A DNA stretch of 22,134 nt from a virus. Position 1 is the stretch's first letter; the number at the start of each line of letters is the position of its first letter. This document shows, in pieces, positions 6,290-13,231 of the stretch. The notes below the pieces were generated by a model. The model saw nothing but the letters and a program-made list of their open reading frames with translations, was not told the origin of the DNA and did no database searches. A program made the translations under genes and the position numbers. Where the stretch lies: positions 1 through 22,134 of the IMG/VR virus record IMGVR_UViG_3300034374_006465; one strand, 5' to 3'.

Positions 6290-6309
6290 AGTTTAGTTTA
6301 AACTAAACT
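6290..6309. repeat. Dispersed palindrome, copy 1 (perfect)
   Basis: AGTTTAGTTTAAACTAAACT, a perfect 20-bp palindrome and the only copy with a symmetric centre. It overlaps the stop codon (TAG) of the 6303-7121 gene and lies between that stop and the terminator. All other copies have an asymmetric four-base centre TTTG or CAAA. Confidence 0.95.
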
Positions 6310-7121
6310 GGTTGGCGGTTTACACATAAGTAACTTTCTACAGCTACCGTTGAATCAGATAATTTAATCCCTACGTTGGGTATGAACTCTCTGTGTGAAG
6401 CTAACTTCAGCAGTCCTATCTGTGCTCTATACTCAGGGGGAACTTCTTCGGCTCGTTCAACAGGGGCATTGACAATACCTTCTGGAGTGGAACGCTTAAC
6501 CAAATACCCTGTTGGGGTTTTTAATAGCACAGCGCATTCAGACATATTTAACAAGGTACAATGATCGAAGTACTGCAATGCTTGAGCCTCTATTGCGCTT
6601 AGCTTATCTTCTGGTAGAGCGAGCAGGGAGTAAAGTTCCTGACGCCTCTCCTGGGTAGCTGTTTGGAAGAAGTTATACAGAGGTTCCTCCATTACATCGC
6701 GCAATTTTCCTAACGTCTGGTTGTAAGCATGTCCCGTCACGTTACGAAATCTATTAGAATAAATATTCATCAGTTCTTCGCTTGTGCTTGGTCTAAAGTA
6801 TTTTGCAAACATCTTTACTGCTTTGCTTAGCTCAGCGGTCTTAGCTTTCCTGTTGCGTTTGTCTGTCATACGAGGAGACCGTAGGACCAACACCATCCGA
6901 TTATATTGACCTATAAAATCTACCTCGACTGTGCCGACTTGGTGCCCGTACACGTCAGTTACATCTACTCTTCTAGCACCCCATACTTCAAAGGTTAAGT
7001 TGGGGAAAGCGTGAGCTACGCGGTCTATAAAATTATAAAGCAAGTCGTGTGTCAGTTTGTCTGCGGCTGCAACGCCAAAAACTTTCTTCCTGTCATGTTC
7101 GCGAGTGAATACGTTTTGCAT
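6303..7121 (-). CDS. Unidentified protein of the MoxR/VWA block
   Basis: A 272-aa protein that I do not recognise. An N-terminal part (about 1-85) looks like an alpha/beta domain (NFIDRVAHAFPNLTFEVW, then VGTVEVDFIG and MVLVLRSPRM), followed by a helical middle (about 90-185) and a smaller C-terminal part with ECAVLLKTPTGYLVK. The start ATG at 7121 follows AGGAGG by 5 nt. It is separated by 9 bp from the DUF3150-like gene upstream and is the last gene of the unit that also holds the AAA+ ATPase and the VWA protein, so it likely works with them. The stop codon lies within a palindrome copy and is followed by a terminator. Confidence 0.75.
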   Translation of the reverse strand: MQNVFTREHDRKKVFGVAAADKLTHDLLYNFIDRVAHAFPNLTFEVWGARRVDVTDVYGHQVGTVEVDFIGQYNRMVLVLRSPRMTDKRNRKAKTAELSKAVKMFAKYFRPSTSEELMNIYSNRFRNVTGHAYNQTLGKLRDVMEEPLYNFFQTATQERRQELYSLLALPEDKLSAIEAQALQYFDHCTLLNMSECAVLLKTPTGYLVKRSTPEGIVNAPVERAEEVPPEYRAQIGLLKLASHREFIPNVGIKLSDSTVAVESYLCVNRQPV

Positions 7122-7130
7122 GTCTGCCTC

Positions 7131-7982
7131 CTACCAATCGAATTGTTTAAGAATGGAATCAACCTTAGTCTTCATATCCTCACGAATAGCGGGTGATTCT
7201 TTTATCACATCAATGTCTGCGCCTGTTATTGTACGTTCTAACATAACCCTAGCTCGTTCCAATTCTGGATCGTTGGTTATGTTAAGATGTGTAAGAATGT
7301 CACACAGGTCTTTCGGGTTACTGACGAAGCTGTCGTAGAATCTCTTCTGCTTATCGTCGTCTGTCTCGGTCAGCTTCTCACTCATACCCACTAACATCTT
7401 GTGCATTCTGTGCCACGCAGTGTCCATCGCATGCTTGGTCTTCTCTTGGTTCTCTGCGTCTAACGAAGCTCGCAGCTCTTCCATGTCCTCAGCGGGCAGG
7501 TCTAGGTACAAGTGCCCGCTGTCAGGTACAGCTTTGATGGTTAACTTCCAGTCATACTTACTGTAAACCTCGTCAACCGATGGGTAATCGTCTGGGTTGT
7601 ACATGGCTCCCAAATAGTTAGCCGCCGTTTGCTTCAGCTCTTCGTAGTGGTCACAGATATAATCGCGGCGCCGCCAGAACTCGTCACGCTTACCATTGAA
7701 GTCTGACTTGAATGGCAGCAACAGACTGGTAGTTAGAAGTCTATCCCCCATGTCGTCCCAAGGTAACGTGCGTATGGTGTACTCGTTACGAGAGTTGTTG
7801 GCGAACTTGTTTAGTTGGCTTACATGAGTAGAGCCAACCATAGTGTCCTTGATGTACTTGCCTGCTTTCTTGTCTGCACCAGTGGCAACGGAAACATTCT
7901 CGCTCTGGTGCTTGTCTACTTTCCTACCTGTCCAAGTGGAAATACTAAGACGTACTAATACTGCGCTTGATGAAATGCTCAT
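7131..7982 (-). CDS. DUF3150-like conserved protein of the MoxR/VWA block
   Basis: A 283-aa protein. Its N-terminus (LVRLSISTWTGRKVDKH, then ADKKAGKYIKD and TIRTLPWDDMGDRLL) closely resembles the DUF3150-type proteins that accompany MoxR ATPase and CobT/VWA genes in phages and integrative elements. Further features are a helix-rich centre (EFWRRRDYICDHYEELK, NPDDYPSVDEVYSKYDWKL), a Pro/Asp segment IKAVPDSGHLYLDL, and a charged C-terminal helical part. No enzymatic motif is visible. Start ATG at 7982 has GGAG upstream; palindrome copy 2 lies 28 bp upstream of it. Resemblance to the family is from memory, so moderate. Confidence 0.75.
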   Translation of the reverse strand: MSISSSAVLVRLSISTWTGRKVDKHQSENVSVATGADKKAGKYIKDTMVGSTHVSQLNKFANNSRNEYTIRTLPWDDMGDRLLTTSLLLPFKSDFNGKRDEFWRRRDYICDHYEELKQTAANYLGAMYNPDDYPSVDEVYSKYDWKLTIKAVPDSGHLYLDLPAEDMEELRASLDAENQEKTKHAMDTAWHRMHKMLVGMSEKLTETDDDKQKRFYDSFVSNPKDLCDILTHLNITNDPELERARVMLERTITGADIDVIKESPAIREDMKTKVDSILKQFDW

Positions 7983-8009
7983 AATCTTTCTCCATAAAAT
8001 TTGAATAGG

Positions 8010-8029
8010 AGTTTAGTCAAAACTAAACT
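8010..8029. repeat. Dispersed palindrome, copy 2
   Basis: Plus strand AGTTTAGTCAAAACTAAACT: 8-bp arms around CAAA. It lies in the 61-bp gap between the 8044-8289 gene and the DUF3150-like gene, 28 bp upstream of the latter's ATG and upstream of its ribosome site. Confidence 0.95.
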
Positions 8030-8043
8030 CCGTTGGTTTGTTG

Positions 8044-8289
8044 TTACTTCTTGCGCCCTGCTAGCTTAGCTACCGCGAGTGTCGCATCGGATATAACCTG
8101 TACCGACTGCATGCTAGACTCAACGTCTTGCTCAAAAGCGTGGTAGGTGTAAAACGAATCACCTCCGTCCTCACCCCTGTTGTACTCTTTACTGAACATC
8201 AGACACCCAGAAAGCAACTCGGTTATGCTCTTCAGCTTGTCTGCATCTACTACATACTTGTTGTCGTTCACGTCTATTATGAAGTTCAT
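8044..8289 (-). CDS. Small unidentified protein downstream of VWA
   Basis: An 81-aa protein with an N-terminal beta hairpin (MNFIIDVNDNKYVVDADKL), a helix ITELLSGCLMF, an aromatic loop DSFYTYHAFEQDV, and a basic end VAKLAGRKK. The ATG at 8289 forms an ATGA overlap with the VWA stop, so it is translationally coupled to that gene. It may be a small subunit of the VWA/ATPase complex, but there is no sequence proof. Confidence 0.7.
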   Translation of the reverse strand: MNFIIDVNDNKYVVDADKLKSITELLSGCLMFSKEYNRGEDGGDSFYTYHAFEQDVESSMQSVQVISDATLAVAKLAGRKK

Positions 8290-9509
8290 AGTCTTCGCTC
8301 CAGTTTGATTGTCTTGCCCACAGGGGCAACGATGTCATTGTGATTGTTGTGTATAGCCCACAGCACAGGGCAGTCCCATCTGCCCCACCCCATTACCTCA
8401 CCGTCAGTCAGCACGACGGCTGCATCAGGCTTGATCTTATTCTCGCGTAGATAGTCAGCTACACAGGTCGGGTCTGTACCGCCTCCACCATGAGGTCTAG
8501 TCAGAGTGCGCCAGTTCTTGAAGGTGCTGCTTGTATACTCCTCGTGCGCACATACGGAACCGTCCCAGTAGATCAGGTGTATCTTCGCCACATCTAGCTG
8601 TTGGGCTAGCCCCTCGATCTCAGACATACATATCTCGAACGAGTTATCGAAGAACATCGAGCCAGATACATCAGGCGCAACTACTAGCTCCTTAACACAG
8701 TTGCCACGCAAGATAGGTAACACAATTCTAGAAGTGACCCATGCCCTACGGTCTATGCGAGCGAAGCTAGCCTTGATAGGTTTAGTACACGCCGCTCGGA
8801 TAAAGTGTTTCATCTGCTCAACCCAATCTACTTGCGGTGCAAGCAACGAGCCTAGATCGAACGCACCACCAGACGTACCCTTACCTGCTTTCTTCGCAGC
8901 CATGAGACCTTGGCGTATCGCGCTACCAATATCAGCTTTGAGTTCTTCCTTCTCCTCGGCTGTCATACCCTTAGCGCCTTCCCAGTCGTGGTCATCTAAG
9001 CTGCTACCTCCACCACCTTCGCCGTCACCCTCGTCATCATCCTGCGACTTCTCGGCGTACAAGATTTCAAATATCTTCTTGATCGGCATGTCAGTGAACC
9101 GTTTGTCGTAGCAACCTATCGGGTTACCCTGCTCGTCACGAGGCATAGCTACAATCTCCTCGTGTGGGTCAGCCGCTACTATGTTGAGGTTTATCCAGTG
9201 GTCCATAGCCTCGTTCGCTGTGCGTGGGCATAGCCTTCTCAGTGGCTCGTATATCTCAAGATGCCTACCCGCCTTGTGACCGTTCTCGTGCAAGTTGATG
9301 AACCCTGCACCCTTGTCACCCCACTGAAAGATAAAGTCAGGGTTGTACTTCTCGTCCCTGCCGTTGGTGCATGCAGTGGGTATATCTCGGGTGAACTCCC
9401 TCTTGCCTGTCATCATGAGCGGACCAAGCTCGATAAACTTCTCACTGCGCATGATCTCGATGCGCTTGCGCTTGAAGGCTCGTTCCCTCTGGTCATCTGT
9501 CGTGTACAT
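8286..9509 (-). CDS. Metallopeptidase-like / VWA (MIDAS) domain protein
   Basis: A 407-aa protein of the DUF2201 / CobT-like type. An N-terminal part holds an HExxH zinc motif (HENGH at about 74-78) in a helical context. A central acidic and Gly-rich linker (about 155-170, DDDEGDGEGGGGSS) joins it to a C-terminal von Willebrand factor A domain. The MIDAS is complete: DVSGS at about 280-284, Thr345 in GGGGTDP, and Asp369 in VLTDGE. Such proteins partner MoxR-type ATPases, as in chelatase or RavA/ViaA systems. The start at 9509 is chosen because AGGAGAG precedes it; the frame is open further up into the ATPase gene. It lies 13 bp after the ATPase stop. In phages the target is unknown. Confidence 0.87.
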   Translation of the reverse strand: MYTTDDQRERAFKRKRIEIMRSEKFIELGPLMMTGKREFTRDIPTACTNGRDEKYNPDFIFQWGDKGAGFINLHENGHKAGRHLEIYEPLRRLCPRTANEAMDHWINLNIVAADPHEEIVAMPRDEQGNPIGCYDKRFTDMPIKKIFEILYAEKSQDDDEGDGEGGGGSSLDDHDWEGAKGMTAEEKEELKADIGSAIRQGLMAAKKAGKGTSGGAFDLGSLLAPQVDWVEQMKHFIRAACTKPIKASFARIDRRAWVTSRIVLPILRGNCVKELVVAPDVSGSMFFDNSFEICMSEIEGLAQQLDVAKIHLIYWDGSVCAHEEYTSSTFKNWRTLTRPHGGGGTDPTCVADYLRENKIKPDAAVVLTDGEVMGWGRWDCPVLWAIHNNHNDIVAPVGKTIKLERRL

Positions 9510-9522
9510 AATCTCTCTCCTA

Positions 9523-10623
9523 TTACAGTAAGTCTTGGTTGCGAGCAGCCCACTCGGCGAACGCACGTGAGGTAAAGGCAAGCCTACGCTTGGCATCGGT
9601 AGAGTTCGGACCTGCTAGGCTCACACCAAATAGCACTTGGAACTCTTCAGTGTCATACCCTGCGTCCTTCCTGCTTATGTAGGTCATGAACGAATCGAGG
9701 TCTTCCTTGTCTTTGATGTGCTCCACTGCACTGAACACCAGTACCGCACACGCACCCACATTCGGAGGTAGTGGCGCTGTTCTAGGGTGAGCTTTGATCT
9801 CACTCCAAGGGGTCATGCTCTCGTGGTGTTTGATGAAGTGCATCAGTGACTCAGCCGCAGCCGCACCTATCGTACCCCTCAACGCAACAAGCAACGCATT
9901 GCGACTGTACAGGTGGCGAACCTTCACTAAGTTACTAGCCAGCTCTAGCGTTCTTGGCGTTACCACAGAACCTTGTCCCACAATGGACGGGTTAAAAATG
10001 TATGGGTTGTTCTGCTGTCCTGCATCCAAGTAAGAAGCGAGGCAGTCGGGTGTACGATTCACCCAAGCCATAACAATGGGGTCGATGCCGTTAGCCGCTG
10101 CCCAGAGCAACCACTCCTCATAGTCAGGCTTGCATATCTCTATCGTAGTAATGCGCATCTTGCTGTGTGCTTTGAGGCTGTCACCTACACCATCAGACTC
10201 AAGGTTGCCTGTCATGAACACGATGCTACCTTCAGGCAGTGGTGTGTCACCGAGGCGTGGGTCTTTCACTTCGAGCAGTGGGTGCAGTGTGTTCTTCGCC
10301 TCGTCCGAACCCTTGGTGAATTCGTCAAGGCAGATAATGACAGGCTTGCCCTTGTGCAGTTGGAAACGAGCGTTGGGATAATACTTAAGCGTCTGCGTCT
10401 CCATGTCGGGTATCGGGATAGCGCCGTCACCAATGCCCATGTTGGGTACATCAATGATCGCATAGGGATAACCTGTGATGCGTGATAGTTCCGCCACGAT
10501 GCTAGTCTTGCCTACACCTGGCTCTCCTACCAGACGGAATTTATTCTGGGCTGCCGCTGAAATCAAAGCAGGAGCCTCTGTTAGAGTTACTGTTGAGCGT
10601 TCTTGCATAATAGTTGAGTTCAT
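9523..10623 (-). CDS. MoxR-type AAA+ ATPase
   Basis: A 366-aa AAA+ ATPase. Walker A is GEPGVGKTS at about 33-41; Walker B is VIICLDE at about 95-101; sensor 1 is FMTGN with Asn about 140. The GIGDGAIPIPD stretch and NTLHPLLE after Walker B are typical of the MoxR/AAA_5 branch, and a C-terminal helical lid follows (VVTPRTLELASNLVK). Such ATPases remodel partner proteins via a VWA-domain adaptor, which is encoded immediately downstream. The ATG at 10623 has only a weak ribosome site (TGGAAA). Palindrome copy 3 is 42 bp upstream. Assignment is strong; substrate unknown. Confidence 0.92.
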   Translation of the reverse strand: MNSTIMQERSTVTLTEAPALISAAAQNKFRLVGEPGVGKTSIVAELSRITGYPYAIIDVPNMGIGDGAIPIPDMETQTLKYYPNARFQLHKGKPVIICLDEFTKGSDEAKNTLHPLLEVKDPRLGDTPLPEGSIVFMTGNLESDGVGDSLKAHSKMRITTIEICKPDYEEWLLWAAANGIDPIVMAWVNRTPDCLASYLDAGQQNNPYIFNPSIVGQGSVVTPRTLELASNLVKVRHLYSRNALLVALRGTIGAAAAESLMHFIKHHESMTPWSEIKAHPRTAPLPPNVGACAVLVFSAVEHIKDKEDLDSFMTYISRKDAGYDTEEFQVLFGVSLAGPNSTDAKRRLAFTSRAFAEWAARNQDLL

Positions 10624-10664
10624 AATTTTATTTCCATTAGTTAGTTGGTTGTTACGGTTAATCG

Positions 10665-10684
10665 AGTTTAGTCAAAACTAAACT
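10665..10684. repeat. Dispersed palindrome, copy 3
   Basis: Plus strand AGTTTAGTCAAAACTAAACT. It lies in the 62-bp gap between the 10686-11615 gene and the ATPase gene, one base after the former's stop codon and 42 bp upstream of the latter's ATG. Confidence 0.95.
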
Positions 10685-10685
10685 G

Positions 10686-11615
10686 CTATCTTACATACTT
10701 AGCGTTTGGATTCGGTTTGTACTCACCTCGCGGTAGCTCCACCTCGTAGAACACAGCATCGGCATAGCCGTACTTGAGCACCTCGTCTACTAGCTTAATT
10801 ACCCGCTGCGGCATGTAGTAGTAAGCCTGCTGCCACCTACCAGAGGACGAGCCGTCCCACCTTGACTCCATAGTCATCAGGGCGAACGCCTCTAGCGCAT
10901 CTGCCCAATCCTCGATGTTGTCCTCGCGCATGATGCTACACAGCGTGTCTGCATTTCTGGAGTTAGGAAAGTTCCCTCGGTCAACAGCACCCAGAGTTAG
11001 CAAGCCTTTCAGGCGCTCGCACCGCTCCCTGAAGTCAACCACGCCAATCTGCGCATCGGGGTGATAAGCTACCTTCACCATAGACTGAACGTACTTCCTG
11101 AATGGCGCATTGAGTTTGCGCACCTCGTTCATAGCCTTGCGGTTAACCCTGTGAACCACGCATAGACCGTCGTTCAGCGGTATGCTGTCTGGGTCGAGGT
11201 ACAGAGAGCCTTCCCACACATACTTCTTGTTGCCGTTTTTGTTATACAGCATCTTGCCGTCACTCTGAGGCGCGTTTGTTACCCATGTGTGAGGGTCGAG
11301 CAGCGCATCTATGAACATGATCGTGCTCTGGGTAGCCCACCCACCAGTAGCCAACTTACTACTACCGTCTTCATAGAAGGTCACACAGTCCGTATCATAC
11401 AGCCTGCACATTATCGCCATGCCCACGTTACCCATTGGACTAGTGACGTTGCGTTCCCTGCGTATCGTCATGTGAGTGAGGGCGCGTTTGCCGATTGGTT
11501 TAATGCCTGCGTTCCTACCGTTACCCCTGATCGGCTCAATACGCCGCTCGTAAATGTCGGCTTGCTTGTAACTAACAAGACGAGGCATGCTATCTGTACT
11601 TATATGGAAGCCCAT
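10686..11615 (-). CDS. Conserved phage protein of unknown function, upstream of MoxR
   Basis: A 309-aa protein. Segments such as RRIEPIRGNGRNAGIKPIGKR near the N-terminus and CRLYDTDCVTFYEDGSSKL followed by ATGGWATQSTIMFIDALL resemble a phage-wide family that carries a 'kPIRGr ... PLG.R' start and a 'tpVVTf..DG...v.tGGW...tt..fi..' core. I know of no function. The C-terminus has an ordered region ending KYGYADAVFYEVELPRG. ATG at 11615 follows GAGG. It overlaps the preceding gene by 16 nt and is followed by palindrome copy 3 and the ATPase gene, so it is transcribed with the MoxR/VWA block. Confidence 0.75.
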   Translation of the reverse strand: MGFHISTDSMPRLVSYKQADIYERRIEPIRGNGRNAGIKPIGKRALTHMTIRRERNVTSPMGNVGMAIMCRLYDTDCVTFYEDGSSKLATGGWATQSTIMFIDALLDPHTWVTNAPQSDGKMLYNKNGNKKYVWEGSLYLDPDSIPLNDGLCVVHRVNRKAMNEVRKLNAPFRKYVQSMVKVAYHPDAQIGVVDFRERCERLKGLLTLGAVDRGNFPNSRNADTLCSIMREDNIEDWADALEAFALMTMESRWDGSSSGRWQQAYYYMPQRVIKLVDEVLKYGYADAVFYEVELPRGEYKPNPNAKYVR

Positions 11616-11836
11616 GTTGCACCTCTCTCGTTTTCTCGGTTTGTCTCGTTTCGACGTCTCGCAGTAACCGTCTTGATCTCACGCAGTGTTCGCTCTGACT
11701 CTTCAAGGTTTGCCACTGCCTGCGCTATGTTCCTGCGGCGAGACAACAGACGGTCATCAAAATAGGGCGCTTGGTCTTGCAGTTGTGCGTCCATGTAGTT
11801 CAGCATTTCTCTGAGTTCATACAGTGTATATTCCAT
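11600..11836 (-). CDS. Small helical coiled-coil protein
   Basis: A 78-aa product beginning MEYTLYELREMLNYMDAQL, with a second helix LLSRRRNIAQAVANLEESERTL and an Arg/Asn-rich tail. I chose ATG at 11836 because AGGAGA lies 8 nt upstream; an ATG at 11842 is possible but too close to it. Palindrome copy 4 is 36 bp upstream. Coiled-coil content is clear; no family recognised. Confidence 0.65.
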   Translation of the reverse strand: MEYTLYELREMLNYMDAQLQDQAPYFDDRLLSRRRNIAQAVANLEESERTLREIKTVTARRRNETNRENERGATWASI

Positions 11837-12023
11837 CGTCATTCTCCTGTTGGTTGATGTTGGTACGGTTGAGTTTAGTTTTGACTAAACTGCTTGGTGC
11901 TGTTTGCTCTTCCAAGTAGGCATGCAATCTGCGCCTACCCATGGGTGTCATCTGGTTGTACAGGACAGCTACGCACTTCAAGTTGCCGTCCCAGTCACGC
12001 CACTGTTTCTTACCTTGGTTCAT
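11817..12023 (-). CDS. Small protein whose C-terminus runs through a palindrome copy
   Basis: A 68-aa frame starting with ATG at 12023, which has a strong ribosome site (AAGGAGG, 7 nt) and an ATGA overlap with the preceding gene. Residues 1-42 look like a conserved core (WRDWDGNLKCVAVLYNQMTP, then GRRRLHAYLEE). The remainder (about 43-68) is encoded by palindrome copy 4 and the ribosome-site region of the next gene, so it is probably a poorly constrained tail. It is the only case in which a palindrome copy lies fully within a coding frame. Confidence 0.6.
   Translation of the reverse strand: MNQGKKQWRDWDGNLKCVAVLYNQMTPMGRRRLHAYLEEQTAPSSLVKTKLNRTNINQQENDDGIYTV
11872..11891. repeat. Dispersed palindrome, copy 4
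   Basis: Plus strand AGTTTAGTTTTGACTAAACT, the opposite orientation of the asymmetric centre to copies 2 and 3. It lies 36 bp upstream of the 11836 start codon, within the 3' end of the 68-aa frame. Confidence 0.95.
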
Positions 12024-12199
12024 ACCTCGTCCTCCTTGTGTATGCTTTCTGTAAAGCAAGAAACATCTGTCTCAGCGATTGGAGGCTCGCCGTTCTCGAA
12101 CAGCTCAACGATCTTCTCTCGCGCCTCATCGTAGGACTCAGCTTCCACCACATACTTATGGGCAGTTAATACCATTACCGCACCTTTCCATTTATTCAT
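12020..12199 (-). CDS. Small unidentified protein
   Basis: A 59-residue frame from ATG at 12199 (AGGGG upstream) to the ATGA overlap with the next gene. It reads as beta strand, helix, strand (GAVMVLTAHKYVVEA, then SYDEAREKIVELFENG) with an acidic end IHKEDEV. The 'eAeSydEAreki' pattern is typical of short single-domain proteins of unknown function in phages. Ribosome site and tight packing argue that it is real. Confidence 0.65.
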   Translation of the reverse strand: MNKWKGAVMVLTAHKYVVEAESYDEAREKIVELFENGEPPIAETDVSCFTESIHKEDEV

Positions 12200-12211
12200 A
12201 AAAATTACCCC

Positions 12212-12469
12212 TTAGAATAAGAACGTGAGTAAACAGAGGGCATAAATACCCACAAAGAAACCCAAGCAGAACAATGCGCGCCCTGCCCACACCCAACCAG
12301 ACACAGGCTCTTCCCACTTATACATCTCGTGCGGGTCGTGAATGTTGGGTTTGTACACCTCGCCTACTGCATGGTTCGGCTTGATGTTGTTGGTTTGCGC
12401 CATACGCTCGGCAAGACGCTCGTATACCTTGTCCTTACCTTCAGCCATCTTTCGCATTTCTTCGTTCAT
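12212..12469 (-). CDS. Small membrane protein with one C-terminal transmembrane helix
   Basis: An 85-aa product. The first 58 residues are soluble and charged (EEMRKMAEGKDKVYERLAERM, then VYKPNIHDPHEMYKW). Residues about 60-85 (VWAGRALFCLGFFVGIYALCLL and beyond) form one hydrophobic helix, giving a tail-anchored or C-in topology. I chose ATG at 12469 because GGAG lies 6 nt upstream; a TTG at 12481 is also in frame. It is the first gene after the consensus promoter at 12568-12596, whose leader carries palindrome copy 5. It might be a superinfection-exclusion, lysis or membrane-remodelling protein, but no family is recognised. Confidence 0.72.
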   Translation of the reverse strand: MNEEMRKMAEGKDKVYERLAERMAQTNNIKPNHAVGEVYKPNIHDPHEMYKWEEPVSGWVWAGRALFCLGFFVGIYALCLLTFLF

Positions 12470-12501
12470 AAAGTTCTCCAATGTTACGTTTTTGATAAAC
12501 G

Positions 12502-12521
12502 AGTTTAGTTTTGACTAAACT
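12502..12521. repeat. Dispersed palindrome, copy 5
   Basis: Plus strand AGTTTAGTTTTGACTAAACT. It lies 33 bp upstream of the membrane-protein ATG (12469), and downstream of the promoter at 12568-12596, so it would be present in the transcript. Confidence 0.95.
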
Positions 12522-12567
12522 CAGGGTCGCTTGCGGGGAATAAAAATTTCCCAACCAACGAATAACA

Positions 12568-12596
12568 ATTATAGCATACTTACTATACAATGTCAA
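12568..12596 (-). promoter_or_regulatory. Perfect consensus sigma-70 promoter, leftward
   Basis: Minus strand TTGACA (12591-12596), 17-bp spacer, TATAAT (12568-12573): both hexamers match consensus exactly. Transcription should start at about 12560 and enter the small membrane-protein gene and then the MoxR/VWA block. Palindrome copy 5 lies about 40-60 bp into the transcript. Confidence 0.92.
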
Positions 12597-12651
12597 GTGG
12601 TTGTTACAAAAATAAATAAAATAATTTTGAGTGTTATGGAAGGAGAGGCAG

Positions 12652-12689
12652 GGGGGCAATGTTACGTTTTGGGGGCAATGTTACGTTTT
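12652..12689. repeat. Tandem repeat of 19 bp, two copies
   Basis: GGGGGCAATGTTACGTTTT occurs at 12652-12670 and again directly adjacent at 12671-12689, without mismatch. Each unit contains one GTTACGTTTT box. Confidence 0.95.
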
Positions 12690-12803
12690 AAAATGGTTTT
12701 GTAACAATAAATGTAACAATGCAAGGTCCTTGTATTTACTGTGCTGCGTTACGTTTTTCCCTATTATTGTTATATTGTTATAAAAAATAGTATATATATA
12801 TAG

Positions 12804-12836
12804 ACCCCTGCGTTTTTTGTAACAGTGCAGAGGGGT
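12804..12836. repeat. Imperfect inverted repeat (hairpin)
   Basis: ACCCC-TGC pairs with GCA-(GA)-GGGGT around a 15-nt loop (two-base bulge). On the plus strand it is followed by TTGTTTTGTT, which is too interrupted to call a terminator. A TGTTAC box (reversed) lies in the loop. Confidence 0.6.
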
Positions 12837-12848
12837 TTGTTTTGTTAC

Positions 12849-12871
12849 GGGGTAAGAGGGATTCTTTCCCC
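12849..12871. repeat. Imperfect inverted repeat (hairpin)
   Basis: GGGGTAAGA pairs with TCTTTCCCC around GGGAT, with one T-T mismatch. It lies next to a TGTTAC box at 12843. No T-run follows on either strand, so it is not called a terminator. Confidence 0.55.
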
Positions 12872-12994
12872 TGCATACTACTTTTAAAACGTAACAATAT
12901 AACATTAGGGGAAACCCTGGTATTATCATACACTTACATTGTTTATCTAATGTTACATATTAGTTTTAAGCCTGAAAAAACGTAACATTACCCC

Positions 12995-13014
12995 AGTTTA
13001 GCCAAAACTAAACT
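12995..13014. repeat. Dispersed palindrome, copy 6 (variant)
   Basis: AGTTTAGCCAAAACTAAACT: one base differs from the majority (C for T at arm position 8), leaving 7-bp arms. It lies within gene-free DNA, just 6 bp from a reversed ATGTTACGTTTT box. Confidence 0.93.
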
Positions 13015-13133
13015 CCGAACTGCTTGAACTACTATCATGACTCGCGGTTTGTATTGTTATGTTTTTACAATGTTATAAAAGTGTTATGGTGGAACAGCCA
13101 GGGGTAACCAAACTACTAGCTACCAAAACTACT

Positions 13134-13152
13134 ATCATCACACAGTGATGAT
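13134..13152. repeat. Perfect inverted repeat, 8-bp arms
   Basis: ATCATCAC-ACA-GTGATGAT. It marks the boundary between the AT-rich box region and the G-rich tract. It has no T-run and may be a protein-binding site. Confidence 0.85.
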
Positions 13153-13176
13153 GAAGCGGCGGCGTGGGCGCGTGGT

Positions 13177-13199
13177 GGGTTGTGGTGGGACGGGCAGGG
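13177..13199 (+). other. Predicted G-quadruplex motif
   Basis: Four GGG tracts (13177-13179, 13187-13189, 13192-13194, 13197-13199) are separated by 7, 2 and 2 nt, fitting the G3N1-7 rule on the plus strand. It is inside an 80-nt G-rich, C-poor tract that is unlike the DNA on either side. Confidence 0.6.
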
Positions 13200-13231
13200 A
13201 CAAGGTGCGATGGAGGAGGGCGGTGGGAGGC

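Larger units (their letters stand above)
12481..12988. repeat. Iteron-like GTTACGTTTT box cluster
   Basis: Six exact copies of GTTACGTTTT lie in about 510 bp: plus strand at 12483-12492, 12661-12670, 12680-12689 and 12748-12757; reversed at 12886-12895 and 12977-12986. Four of them extend to ATGTTACGTTTT. Further partial TGTTAC boxes lie at 12602, 12701, 12713, 12819, 12843 and 12952. The host DNA is AT-rich. The pattern resembles replication iterons or a multi-site operator. One copy is in the leader of the small membrane-protein gene. Confidence 0.85.

Noticed and set aside
8010-8029. TTGACT inside the palindromes as a -35 element
   Set aside because: At copies 2, 3 and 8 I looked for a -10 hexamer 16-18 bp away in the matching direction and found none that is convincing, so the palindromes are not called promoters.
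9973-10485. A 170-codon plus-strand frame opposite the AAA+ ATPase
   Set aside because: It is antisense to the Walker motifs of the ATPase, lacks a ribosome site and shows no family features, so it is a shadow of the ATPase gene. The 136-codon frame at 8701-9111 is rejected in the same way.
12681-12929. An open frame of 82 codons on the minus strand in the gene-free region
   Set aside because: It has no ribosome site, is built from the repeat boxes and hairpins, and reads as low-quality protein. The same applies to a 72-codon frame at 12441-12659 that covers the perfect promoter.
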